A stretch of DNA of 64,000 nucleotides from Rhodanobacter humi. GTDB lineage: Bacteria; Pseudomonadota; Gammaproteobacteria; Xanthomonadales; Rhodanobacteraceae. The first letter of the stretch is position 1; the number at the start of each line of letters is the position of its first letter. Below the pieces are notes generated by a model, which saw only the letters and a program-made list of their open reading frames with translations, was not told the origin of the DNA and did no database searches. Made by a program: the position numbers and the translations under genes. Location of the stretch: positions 3,224,001 to 3,288,000 of the forward strand of contig NZ_JBGBPY010000001.1 in NCBI RefSeq assembly GCF_041107455.1, written 5' to 3'. Below are positions 39,336 to 47,329 of this stretch, in pieces.

Positions 39336-41378
39336 TCAATCCAGCCGCTGCGGCACCTGCAGGAAGTTGCCCTGCACGAAGTCCACGCCCGCGGCGAACA
39401 GCAGCGAGGTGCTGGTGGCGTCCTCGACCCATTCCGCGATGGTCTGCTTCTTCAGCGCGTGCGCCTGCTGGCAGAGCTCGGCCACCTTCTTCTGGTTTTC
39501 GGGATGCTGCGGCAGGTCGGCCATGTAGCTGCGGTCGATCTTGAGGTAGTCCGCGTCGATGTGGTTGAGCAACTGGAACGAGTTGAGGCCCGAGCCGAAC
39601 TGTTCCAGCGCGAAGCGGCCGCCCAGCTTCTTCCATGCCGTGACGAATTCCTGCGCGGGGCGCAGCAAGGTCATCACCTTGCTCTCGGTCATCTCCAGCA
39701 CCAGCCGGCCGCGCTTGAGCCCTGCCTGGCCGAGGCGTTCGCCCAGCCACTTCAGCAAGGTGGCGTCCTTCAGCGAGGCGGCGGTGAGCTTGACGAAGAA
39801 CGTGGTCGGCTGGCCCAGGCTCTCGCGCTGCTGCAGCGCCTTGATGGTCTGGTCGAGCACCCAGCGGTCGACCGCGCCGGTGAGGCCGTGCTTCTCGGCG
39901 ATCGGCATGAAGAAGCCCGGCAGCACCTCGCCCTGCGGGCCGTTCATGCGCAGCAGGATCTCCGAGTAGTCACCCTCGGCGTCCTGCAGGCTGATCGTCT
40001 GCTGGTGGTAGAGCATCAGGCCCTCGCCCTCCAGCGCCTTGCGCAGCAGGTCCAGCCAGTAGCGCTCGCGCTCCTCGTCGGCCTTCTCGCGCGCGGCGGG
40101 GTCGTGCAGCTCGACCTGGCTGCTGCCCAGGCTCTGCGCCGTGCGCAGCGCCTGGCTGGCCTGGTTGAGCAGCAGCTCGGTATTGGCGTTCTTCTCGCCG
40201 AGCAGGCTGCCGCCGGCGCTGGCGGTGACGGTGATCGAACGCGCGCCGGCGTCGAAGATCTCGTTGCCGATGGCGTGCTGCAGCTTGGCGATCCATTCGC
40301 GGATCGCCTCGTCCGCGCGGGGGGCGAGGATCACGCCCAGCGTGTGTTCGGCCAGCATGCCGGCGACGTCGTCGGCGCCCAGCAGCATGCGGACGCGGTC
40401 GGAGAAGCCGGCCAACAACTCGTCGGCCTTGGCCAGGCCGATGCTGTTCACCAGCACGGTCCAGTTGTCCGGCTCGATCAGCAGCAGCGACTGGCCCTTC
40501 TTGCCCTTGGCGGCGTCGATCACCGCATGGTCGATGCACTCCAGCATGTGCGTGCGGTTGTACAGGCCGGTGACCGAGTCGCGCTGCAGCTGCTCCAGCG
40601 CCGCCGGGTCGACCAACTGGCGGCGGAACACGATCTGCAGGCAGGGCTCGCCCTCGAACGTGGCCGGGGCGAATTCCACGGTGGCGTCGAACGGGCTGCC
40701 GTCGGCACGGCGGGCGCGCAGGCTGACTTGGTTCGGCAGCTTCTCCTGGCGGGTGTGGCCGCGCAGCAGGTTCTTGAATTCGTCCACGTCGGCGGCGTCG
40801 ATCATGTCCAGGATCGGCATGCCGAGCAGATCGTCGAAGCTTTCGTGGCCGAAGGTCTCCAGGTAGGCCAGGTTCGCGCGCACGTGCACGCCCTCGTGCA
40901 CGTAGGTGATGGCGTCACGGGAGGAGTCGAGCAGGGCGTCGCAGCGGCGCTCCAGCTCGCGCTGCGTGGCTTCCAGCCGGCGCAACTGGCGCCGCGTCTG
41001 CAAGGCCTCGAATTCGCGCCGCAGCACCGCCAGCAACTGGCCCGGCGTGCCGCGCGCGGCAACGCCGTGCACGCCCTGCTCGAACAGCTCGGCCACTTCG
41101 CGGTTGTCCAGCGAACCGACCAGGCCGAGCAGGGAGTAGTCGCTGCCGTGGGCGTCGAGCATGCGTACCACCTCGGGCAGGGCGATCGCACCGTTGGCGG
41201 GGTCGAACATCACCAGGTCCGGTTCCAGCTCGGTCAGCGCCGCCTGTACCTGGTCCGCGGCGGTGGCGCGTGCCGGGCGCACTGCGATGCCGGTGTTGCG
41301 CAGCAGGCTGATGATCTGCTCCGCCTCCTCGACCGAGTGCTCGATGAAGAGAATCCTGATGACGAAATCTTTTTTCAT
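39336..41378 (-). CDS. fimX: FimX-like degenerate GGDEF/EAL c-di-GMP effector
   Basis: A 680-residue protein with REC-PAS-GGDEF-EAL layout: receiver-like domain about 1-125 (RILFIEHSVEEAEQI), PAS about 135-255 (DSSRDAITYVHEGVHVRAN), GGDEF about 265-425, EAL about 440-680. Both catalytic motifs are changed: LAEHTLGV where GGDEF should be, and EILLRM in place of EAL. Still present are FFVKLTAASLKD, LVLEMTESKVMTLL and LEQFGSGLNSFQLL, matching FimX, the c-di-GMP receptor for type IV pilus twitching in Pseudomonas and Xanthomonas. ATG 41378 (MKKDFVI) is chosen over 41402. It lies downstream of epmB on the same strand. Confidence 0.85.
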   Translation of the reverse strand: MKKDFVIRILFIEHSVEEAEQIISLLRNTGIAVRPARATAADQVQAALTELEPDLVMFDPANGAIALPEVVRMLDAHGSDYSLLGLVGSLDNREVAELFEQGVHGVAARGTPGQLLAVLRREFEALQTRRQLRRLEATQRELERRCDALLDSSRDAITYVHEGVHVRANLAYLETFGHESFDDLLGMPILDMIDAADVDEFKNLLRGHTRQEKLPNQVSLRARRADGSPFDATVEFAPATFEGEPCLQIVFRRQLVDPAALEQLQRDSVTGLYNRTHMLECIDHAVIDAAKGKKGQSLLLIEPDNWTVLVNSIGLAKADELLAGFSDRVRMLLGADDVAGMLAEHTLGVILAPRADEAIREWIAKLQHAIGNEIFDAGARSITVTASAGGSLLGEKNANTELLLNQASQALRTAQSLGSSQVELHDPAAREKADEERERYWLDLLRKALEGEGLMLYHQQTISLQDAEGDYSEILLRMNGPQGEVLPGFFMPIAEKHGLTGAVDRWVLDQTIKALQQRESLGQPTTFFVKLTAASLKDATLLKWLGERLGQAGLKRGRLVLEMTESKVMTLLRPAQEFVTAWKKLGGRFALEQFGSGLNSFQLLNHIDADYLKIDRSYMADLPQHPENQKKVAELCQQAHALKKQTIAEWVEDATSTSLLFAAGVDFVQGNFLQVPQRLD

Positions 41379-41507
41379 GGGCTGCCGTGTTGCGGGAAGC
41401 AATGAAGGTCGCTTGCCTTCCGGGCGAGACGATGTGCAGGCTTGGTTGTAACGGATTGGCGGCGGAACTGCCAGCGGACGGCCAAACGGGCGTGACCGGT
41501 CACCGGT

Positions 41508-42530
41508 TTACAACGGACGCTTGGACGGGTCGCCGCCCACCTCGCGCACCAGCTTCGGCACCAGGTAGCCGGGCAGGCGCGCGCGCAGCGCATCCAGCAA
41601 TGCCAACGCGCGGGCGTCGTCCACCTCGAAGTGCGCGGCGCCCTGCACGCGATCGAGCTGGTGCAGGTAGTAGGGCAGCACGCCGGCGGCGAACATCCGC
41701 TCGGACAGCGCGATCAGTGTATCGGCAGCGTCGTTGATTCCCTGCAGCAGCACCGACTGGTTGAGCAGGGTGGCGCCGGCCGCGCGCAGGCGCGCGCAGG
41801 CGGCATCCACGCCGGCATCGAACTCGTTCGCATGGTTCGCGTGCAGCACCACCACCTTCTGCAGCGGCAGCGCGGCCAGCCAGGTCGTGAAGGGGTCGTC
41901 GATGCGCTCGGGCAGCACCACCGGAAGGCGGGTATGGATGCGCAGGCGGGTGACGTGCGTGAGATCGGCCAGGCCACGCGACAGCTCTTCCAGCTTGGCG
42001 GTGGACAGCGCCAGCGGGTCGCCGCCGGAGAGGATCAGCTCGCTGATCGACGGGTCGTTGCGCAGGTGTTCCAGTGCCTGCCGCCACTGGCCGGCGGCGG
42101 CCATTTCCTCGCCGTAGGGGAAATGCCGGCGGAAGCAGTAGCGGCAGTTGATCGCGCAGCTGCCGCTGGCGATCAGCAGGGCGCGGCCGTGGTACTTGTG
42201 CAGCACGCCCTGCGCCTCGCGCGCCGCCAGGTCGCCCACCGCGTCGGTCACGAAGCCGGGCACCCGGTCCAGCTCGACCAGCTGCGGCAGCACCTGCAGC
42301 AGCAGCGGGTCGCGCGGATCGCCATGGCGCATCCGCGCCACGAAGCCGCGCGGCACACGCAGGGCGAAGCCCGCGTCCGCCGGCGGCAGCTGCGCGGCGA
42401 ACGGCGACAGGCCCAGCAGGGCGAGCAGTTCGCCGGCGTCGGTCACCGCCTCGCGCCACAACTGCCGCCAGTCGACGGCAGGCGCACCGGGGGCGGGTGT
42501 AATGCGTGCGCCGGGGCTTGCGGTTATCAT
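41508..42530 (-). CDS. epmB: EF-P beta-lysylation protein EpmB (lysine 2,3-aminomutase)
   Basis: Radical-SAM, PLP-dependent enzyme converting lysine to (R)-beta-lysine for EF-P modification. It has 340 residues. The iron-sulfur motif CAINCRYC lies near residue 120, followed by RRHFPYGEE, ELILSGGDPLALS, VVLHANHANEFD and LLNQSVLLQGIND, all standard for the family. The PLP lysine is in the late PGYLVPKLVREVGG. ATG 42530 fits the family start. It is divergent from efp with a 111-bp shared region, the arrangement known in E. coli. Confidence 0.93.
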   Translation of the reverse strand: MITASPGARITPAPGAPAVDWRQLWREAVTDAGELLALLGLSPFAAQLPPADAGFALRVPRGFVARMRHGDPRDPLLLQVLPQLVELDRVPGFVTDAVGDLAAREAQGVLHKYHGRALLIASGSCAINCRYCFRRHFPYGEEMAAAGQWRQALEHLRNDPSISELILSGGDPLALSTAKLEELSRGLADLTHVTRLRIHTRLPVVLPERIDDPFTTWLAALPLQKVVVLHANHANEFDAGVDAACARLRAAGATLLNQSVLLQGINDAADTLIALSERMFAAGVLPYYLHQLDRVQGAAHFEVDDARALALLDALRARLPGYLVPKLVREVGGDPSKRPL

Positions 42531-42641
42531 GTGTGGCCTTGTCCGGGCCGTACCGGACCCTCGAACCGTCCATTCTAGCCGCCTGCCGCGGCGCAGGGGC
42601 GCCGTTCGGGCCCTGACCATTCACCTCCTGGAGCTCACTGC

Positions 42642-43211
42642 ATGGCCACCGCTGGTCTCAACGACGTCAAGAAGGGCATGAAGATCCTTCACAACAACGA
42701 TCCGTGGATCATCACCGAAGCCGAGTTCATCAAGCCCGGCAAGGGCCAGGCGTTCACCCGCATCTTCATCCGCAACCTGAAGACCGGCCGCACCTCCGAG
42801 CAGACGATGAAGTCCAGCGACTCCTACGAGGTCGCCGACGTCACCGATACCGACATGCAGTACCTGTACTCCGACGGTGAGTTCTGGCACTTCATGCAGC
42901 AGGAGACCTTCGAGCAGCACCAGGCAGGCAAGGCCGGCATGGGCGACGCGGCGAAGTGGCTGAAGGGTGAGGAAGAGTGCGTGGTCACCCTGTTCAACGG
43001 CGAGATCATCGCGGTGCAGGCGCCGAACTTCGTCGAGCTGAAGATCACCGAGACCGATCCCGGCGTGCGCGGCGACACCTCCGGCGGCGGCGGCAAGCCG
43101 GCCACGCTGGAAACCGGCGCCGTGGTGCGCGTACCGCTGTTCGTGGGCTCGGACGAGACGATCAAGGTCGACACCCGCACCGGCGAATACGTCAGCCGCG
43201 TCGGCAAGTGA
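42642..43211 (+). CDS. efp: Elongation factor P
   Basis: Relieves ribosome stalling at polyproline. It has 189 residues in three beta-barrel domains. The modified lysine is in the loop [10 protein letters not shown] near residue 34, where EpmB/EpmA add beta-lysine; this loop matches the EpmA-type group rather than the arginine (rhamnosylated) group. A ribosome site GGAG lies 7 bp upstream. The stop codon is inside a large inverted repeat. Confidence 0.97.
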   Translation: MATAGLNDVKKGMKILHNNDPWIITEAEFIKPGKGQAFTRIFIRNLKTGRTSEQTMKSSDSYEVADVTDTDMQYLYSDGEFWHFMQQETFEQHQAGKAGMGDAAKWLKGEEECVVTLFNGEIIAVQAPNFVELKITETDPGVRGDTSGGGGKPATLETGAVVRVPLFVGSDETIKVDTRTGEYVSRVGK

Positions 43212-43253
43212 CGCATTGGCCCGCGCGCTTGCGCGCGGCTTGCCAATGCGTCA
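43209..43253. repeat. Long inverted repeat at the efp stop codon
   Basis: Outer arms TGACGCATTGGC (43209-43220) and GCCAATGCGTCA (43242-43253) and inner arms CCGCGCGC (43221-43228) and GCGCGCGG (43231-43238) are all perfect. The efp TGA is the first three bases. There is no T-run. It overlaps the left end of the next repeat element by 5 bp. Confidence 0.75.
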
Positions 43254-43427
43254 TCCCGGCGAAAGCCGGACTGCGGAGGCAGGATGCCGAAGCGAACGCC
43301 GAAGGCGGCCCGAAGGGCGGATGGCAGGAGCCATCCGTCATCCAGTGAAATACTCACGCGCAGCGTTCTTGAATTTGTGTGCTTCGCACGAGTACCAAAC
43401 TGGATTCCGGCCTACGCCGGAATGACG
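43249..43427. repeat. 179-bp element with terminal inverted repeats, second copy
   Basis: CGTCATCCCGGC (43249-43260) and GCCGGAATGACG (43416-43427) are 11 of 12 matched inverted ends. The right half, read on the minus strand, repeats the left half of the 7094-7242 element: GGCCGGAATCCAGT, then CTCGTGCGAAGCACA. It also contains an internal CGTCATCCAGTGAAATACTC. No frame of its own. Confidence 0.75.
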
Positions 43428-43502
43428 AGCAAGATGACGATCGAAGGGCGGCGCCGCAAGGTAAGCCGCCCTTTGCATATCCGAATCACGGAACCGATTG
43501 CC

Positions 43503-44834
43503 ATGAGCGACACCCAGCCCCAATCCATCGACCTCCTGATCGAAGCCCGCTGGGTCGTCCCGGTCGAACCGCACGCCGTGGTGCTGGAAGATCACGCGGT
43601 GGCGGTGAGCGGCGACCGCATCATCGCCCTGTTGCCCATCGCGCAAGCTCGCGCCGCTTATGTCCCGCGCGAAACCGTACGCCTGCCCGAGCATGCGCTG
43701 ATCCCCGGCCTGGTCAACGCCCACACGCACAATCCGATGACCCTGCTGCGCGGGCTCGCCGACGACCTGCCGCTGATGGTCTGGCTGCAGCAGCACATCT
43801 GGCCGGCCGAGGCGAAGGTGATCGGCCCCGAGTTCGTGCGCGACGGCGTGGAGCTGGCGGTGGCCGAGATGCTGCGCGGCGGCACCACCTGCGCCAACGA
43901 GAATTACTTCTTCCCCGACGCGATTGGCGCCACCTACCGCAAGCTGGGCTTCCGCGCCGTGGTGGGCCTGCCGGTGATCGAGTTCCCCACCGCATGGGCG
44001 AAGTCGCAGGACGAATACTTCGAGCGCGCCGGCGAAGTGCATGACAGCTTCCGCGGCGACGCGCTGGTCTCCACCGCGTTCGCGCCGCACGCGCCGTACA
44101 CCGTTTCCGACGAGAGTTTCGCGCGCATCCGCGTGCTGGCCGACCAGCTCGACATCCCGGTGCACCTGCACCTGCACGAGACCGCGCACGAGGTCGAGGA
44201 AGAAAAGGCCAAGAGCGGTCTGCGCCCGTTCCAGCGCCTGCAGAAGCTGGGTCTGGTCAATGACCGCCTGATCGCCGTGCACATGACCCAGCTCACCGAC
44301 GGCGAGATCGCCGCCTGCGCCGAGGCCGGCGTGTCGGTGGTGCATTGCCCGGAATCCAACCTCAAGCTCGCCTCCGGTTTCTGCCCGGCGGAGAAGCTGC
44401 GCAAGGCGGGTGTGACTCTCGCCATCGGCACCGACGGCTGCGCGTCGAACAACGACCTGGACATGTTCGGCGAGCTGCGCACCGCGGCCCTGCTGGCCAA
44501 GGCGGTGGCGAACGACGCCGCCGCCTTCGATGCCGCCAGCGCCTTGCGCGCGGCCACGCTGGGCAGCGCGAAGGCGATGGGGCTGGATGCGAAGATCGGC
44601 TCCATCGAGGCGGGCAAGCAGGCCGACCTCGCCGCGGTGCGCCTGTCGGATCTGGAAACCCAGCCGCTGTATCACGTGGCTTCGCAGCTGGCTTATGCCG
44701 CTGGCCGCCACCAGGTCAGCGACGTGTGGGTCGCCGGTCGTCGGAAGTTGGCCGCGCGCGAGCTGGTGGACATGGACGTGGCCGGCGTCCTTGCCCGCGC
44801 ACACGCCTGGCGCGAGCGCATCGCGGAGCGTTGA
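43503..44834 (+). CDS. mtaD: TRZ/ATZ amidohydrolase, probable 5-methylthioadenosine/S-adenosylhomocysteine deaminase
   Basis: A 443-residue metal-dependent hydrolase. Metal ligands are visible in LVNAHTHNPMTLLRG, APHAPYTVSD, LHLHETAHE and GTDGCASNNDLDMFGE. This is the SAH/MTA/guanine-type deaminase subgroup. In Pseudomonas the equivalent gene upstream of ubiG is a methylthioadenosine deaminase, and the gene order here is the same (mtaD-ubiG-mupP), so I infer that function. ATG 43503 is the conserved start. Two double-hairpin elements separate it from ubiG. Confidence 0.83.
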   Translation: MSDTQPQSIDLLIEARWVVPVEPHAVVLEDHAVAVSGDRIIALLPIAQARAAYVPRETVRLPEHALIPGLVNAHTHNPMTLLRGLADDLPLMVWLQQHIWPAEAKVIGPEFVRDGVELAVAEMLRGGTTCANENYFFPDAIGATYRKLGFRAVVGLPVIEFPTAWAKSQDEYFERAGEVHDSFRGDALVSTAFAPHAPYTVSDESFARIRVLADQLDIPVHLHLHETAHEVEEEKAKSGLRPFQRLQKLGLVNDRLIAVHMTQLTDGEIAACAEAGVSVVHCPESNLKLASGFCPAEKLRKAGVTLAIGTDGCASNNDLDMFGELRTAALLAKAVANDAAAFDAASALRAATLGSAKAMGLDAKIGSIEAGKQADLAAVRLSDLETQPLYHVASQLAYAAGRHQVSDVWVAGRRKLAARELVDMDVAGVLARAHAWRERIAER

Positions 44835-44837
44835 CGG

Positions 44838-44897
44838 GTGCGCTCGTCCGTGAGTGCGAAGTTCAAGAAGCCGGCATCCATGGCCGCACTTTCAGTT
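44838..44897 (+). repeat. Double-hairpin element, copy 2
   Basis: Hairpin A GCGCTC/GAGTGC (G-U pair allowed), linker GAAGTTCAAGAA, hairpin B GCCGGCAT/ATGGCCGC (two mismatches), tail ACTTTCAG. It is directly followed by copy 3. Confidence 0.75.
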
Positions 44898-44900
44898 GGA

Positions 44901-44962
44901 TTTTTGCGTTCTTTCATGAACGCGAAGATCAGGAAGCGGCCATCCTTGGCCGCAGTTTTCAA
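44901..44962 (+). repeat. Double-hairpin element, copy 3
   Basis: TTTTTGCGTTC, perfect hairpin A GCGTTC/GAACGC (44906-44923), linker GAAGATCAGGAA, perfect hairpin B GCGGCCA/TGGCCGC (44936-44953), tail AGTTTTCAATAG. It ends 30 bp before ubiG. The TAGACT following the tail could be a -10 box for ubiG. Confidence 0.85.
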
Positions 44963-44992
44963 TAGACTCATGCGCTCACCGTGGATTCGAAC

Positions 44993-45697
44993 ATGACCGC
45001 CGCCAACGTCAGCCCCGCCGAGATCGCCCGCTTCGACCAGCTGGCCGCGCGCTGGTGGGATCCGGACGGCGAGTCGCGCCCGCTGCACGACCTCAATCCG
45101 GTGCGCGCCGACTACGTGGCGGCGCGAGTCGACCTGCGCGGGGCGAAGGTGGCCGACGTGGGCTGCGGCGGAGGCCTGCTCAGCGAGGCGCTGGCGCGCG
45201 CAGGTGCCCAGGTCACCGGCGTCGACCTGGGCCTCAAGGTGATCGAGATCGCGCGCCTGCACCTGCACGAATCCGGCCTCAAGGTGGACTACCGCAAGCA
45301 GTCCTCGGCCGAGCTGGCCGCGGCCGAGCCGGCGAGCTTCGATGCGGTGTGCTGCATGGAGCTGATCGAGCACGTACCCGACCCTGCCGCGCTGGTGCAC
45401 GACCTCGCCGCCATGCTGAAACCGGGCGGCCGGCTGTTCCTGTCCACACTCAACCGCACGCCGGCCGCGTTCGGCGCTGCCATCCTCGGTGCGGAATACC
45501 TGATGCGCCTGCTGCCGCGCGGCACCCATCACTATGCCCAGTTCCTCAAGCCTTCCGAGCTGGCGCGCCTGCTGCGCCACGCGGGGCTGGAACTGGAGGA
45601 TGTCAGCGGCCTCGGCTACAACCCGCTCAGCCGCAAGGCCTGGCTGAGTCGCGTCACCGCGATCAACTACATCCTCTGCGCAAGGAAACCCGCGTGA
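44993..45697 (+). CDS. ubiG: Ubiquinone biosynthesis O-methyltransferase UbiG
   Basis: Methylates two hydroxyls during ubiquinone synthesis. It has 234 residues with the SAM motif VADVGCGGGLLSEALA, GVDLGLKVIEIARLH, the membrane-contact region LLPRGTHHYAQFLKPSEL and the start AARWWDPDGESRPLHDLNPVRADY (visible as RWWDPDGE and LHDLNPVR). ATG 44993 is used; a GTG at 44981 in frame is possible. Its stop overlaps the phosphatase start (GTGA). Confidence 0.95.
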   Translation: MTAANVSPAEIARFDQLAARWWDPDGESRPLHDLNPVRADYVAARVDLRGAKVADVGCGGGLLSEALARAGAQVTGVDLGLKVIEIARLHLHESGLKVDYRKQSSAELAAAEPASFDAVCCMELIEHVPDPAALVHDLAAMLKPGGRLFLSTLNRTPAAFGAAILGAEYLMRLLPRGTHHYAQFLKPSELARLLRHAGLELEDVSGLGYNPLSRKAWLSRVTAINYILCARKPA

Positions 45698-46368
45698 AGC
45701 CGATGCCCAGCGACGTGCAGGCGGTGCTGTTCGATCTCGACGGCACCTTGCTCGACAGCGCCGTCGATCTCTACGCGGCCCTGCAGATGTACTGCGACGA
45801 AGTCGGCGCCGCGGTGCCGCCGTATGCGATGGTGCGCGAGGTGGTGTCGCGCGGCGGCCGCGCGATCCTGCGCTGCGCCTTCGCCGAGGACGACGCGGCA
45901 CTGCAGCAGCGCATGCCGCGTTACCTGGACATCTACGCGGACATCATGGCGCGGCACACGCGTCCGTTCGACGGCATCGAGCCGTTGCTGGCGGCGCTGG
46001 AAGCTGCCGGGCTGCGCTGGGGCATCGTCACCAACAAGCCCGGCTTCCTCACCGAGGAACTGATCAAGCGCATGGACTGGGATCTGCGCGCCAGCGCGGT
46101 GGTCTGCGGCGACACCTTGCCGGTGAAGAAGCCCGACCCCGCACCGGTGCTGCTCGCCTGCGAGCATGCGCGGGTCGAGCCCGCACGCTGCATATTCGTG
46201 GGCGACGACGCGCGCGACGTCGAGGCCGGCCGCGCCGCCGGCCTGTACACGGTGGCGGTGCGCTGGGGTTACCTCGATGGCGGCGACCCGGCCAGCTGGG
46301 GCGCCGACGCGGTGATCGAGCACCCGCGCCAGCTGGCTGAGCTGCTGAAACTGCCGGTGACGGCGTGA
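45694..46368 (+). CDS. mupP: HAD phosphatase, probable N-acetylmuramic acid 6-phosphate phosphatase (MupP-like)
   Basis: A 224-residue HAD-superfamily phosphatase. Motif I is FDLDGTLLDSA, motif II GIVTNKPGF, the motif III lysine lies in KKPDPAP, and motif IV is FVGDDARDVEAG. Automatic annotation would call it phosphoglycolate phosphatase (gph). The gene order mtaD-ubiG-this gene matches Pseudomonas, where the gene after ubiG is mupP of the muropeptide recycling shortcut to UDP-MurNAc; VSRGGRAILRCAF also resembles that group. GTG 45694 overlaps the ubiG stop and has AAGGAAA 7 bp upstream; ATG 45703 is the alternative. Confidence 0.75.
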   Translation: MKPMPSDVQAVLFDLDGTLLDSAVDLYAALQMYCDEVGAAVPPYAMVREVVSRGGRAILRCAFAEDDAALQQRMPRYLDIYADIMARHTRPFDGIEPLLAALEAAGLRWGIVTNKPGFLTEELIKRMDWDLRASAVVCGDTLPVKKPDPAPVLLACEHARVEPARCIFVGDDARDVEAGRAAGLYTVAVRWGYLDGGDPASWGADAVIEHPRQLAELLKLPVTA

Positions 46369-47219
46369 GCGAGCTGGCGGTCATCCATGGTGTGCTGCAC
46401 AGCTACGTCGACAAGTGGCTGGCGGTGCAGCCGGCCCAGCGCGTGGCGCTGGCCTTCGTCGATCCGGCGAAGTATCCCGGCCACATCGCGCTGGCCGCGC
46501 TGGAGCAGGAACTGCTGTCCGCCGCCTACGGCATCCGCGAGCCGCAGGTGGCGCTGGGCAAGCTCAACTGGTGGGCCGAGGAGCTGTCCGGCGCCGCCGC
46601 CAGCGGCGGTCGGCACCCGCTGAGCCAGGTGCTGTTCGACGATGAGCGCGCCCACGCCATTCCGGCCGAGCGCTGGCTGGCGCCGGTGCTGGCCGCGATG
46701 GCGCAACTGGAGGAGGGCACGGCGGCGGATTTTCCCGCCCAGCTCGCCGCTGCCGGTTCCTTGCACGGCGCACTGGCCACGCTGGAAACCGCATGGTGGT
46801 ACGGCGACGAGGCGGCGCCGGAGCGCGCCGCGCGCGCGGCCGTGCTCGGTCATCTGTTGTACGCCTTGCGCCGGCTGGAGGACGACGCCGAGCGCGATCG
46901 CCTCCCGTTGCCGATGGCGCGGCTGGCCCGCTACGGACTCGCCCGCACCGCCCTGCGCCAGCGCAGCGCGGCGCGCGACGAGGCGGTCAAGGCGCAGTTG
47001 ACCGACCTGCAATCGGCCTGGCATGAATCGGCGCGCCTGCCCGGGCCGCTCAGCGTGTTCCGTGCGCTGGAATCGCGCGAGGCCGAACGCCTGCTGCGCC
47101 GCGCCCGCGGCGCGGACGATCCTCTGGCCGTGCTGCAGCAGGGCGGGCAGGGCGGTTTCGGCACGACCTTCGCCGCCTGGCGTGCGGCGCGCCGCTGGCG
47201 CGGCAGCGAAGCGAGCTGA
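46365..47219 (+). CDS. Squalene/phytoene synthase-like protein lacking the first Asp motif
   Basis: A 284-residue relative of trans-isoprenyl head-to-head synthases. The fold is recognisable from ALGKLNWWAEEL and the second-motif region ALRRLEDDAERDRLPLPMARLARYGL (RRLEDDAERD and RLPLPMARL). However, where active synthases carry DDxxD, this one reads ALEQELLSAAYG, so catalysis on prenyl diphosphates is doubtful. It starts with GTG in a 4-bp overlap with the phosphatase, so it belongs to the ubiG unit. Its role is unknown; the related mitochondrial NDUFAF6 is a non-catalytic complex I assembly factor. Confidence 0.7.
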   Translation: MSELAVIHGVLHSYVDKWLAVQPAQRVALAFVDPAKYPGHIALAALEQELLSAAYGIREPQVALGKLNWWAEELSGAAASGGRHPLSQVLFDDERAHAIPAERWLAPVLAAMAQLEEGTAADFPAQLAAAGSLHGALATLETAWWYGDEAAPERAARAAVLGHLLYALRRLEDDAERDRLPLPMARLARYGLARTALRQRSAARDEAVKAQLTDLQSAWHESARLPGPLSVFRALESREAERLLRRARGADDPLAVLQQGGQGGFGTTFAAWRAARRWRGSEAS

Positions 47220-47329
47220 TCGCGGCGGAACGCAGCGTTTCCCCGCGGTCGGCTGTTGCAATGCGGCAGGCTGGCCCAAAATAGGCAGCTTCGACGGCGG
47301 CCACGCCGCGCCGTTTCACGAGTACACCC

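Noticed and set aside
39126-41405. 759-codon open frame opposite the fimX-like gene
   Set aside because: The minus-strand product has recognisable REC, PAS, GGDEF and EAL segments; the plus frame has none.
41492-41503. Perfect 12-bp palindrome GTGACCGGTCAC after epmB
   Set aside because: It is a single short palindrome at the 3' end of epmB with no partner site or promoter association, so it could be chance in GC-rich DNA.
47220-47329. Zur-type operator before folE2
   Set aside because: folE2 is often under Zur control, but no AT-rich palindrome is present in this gap.
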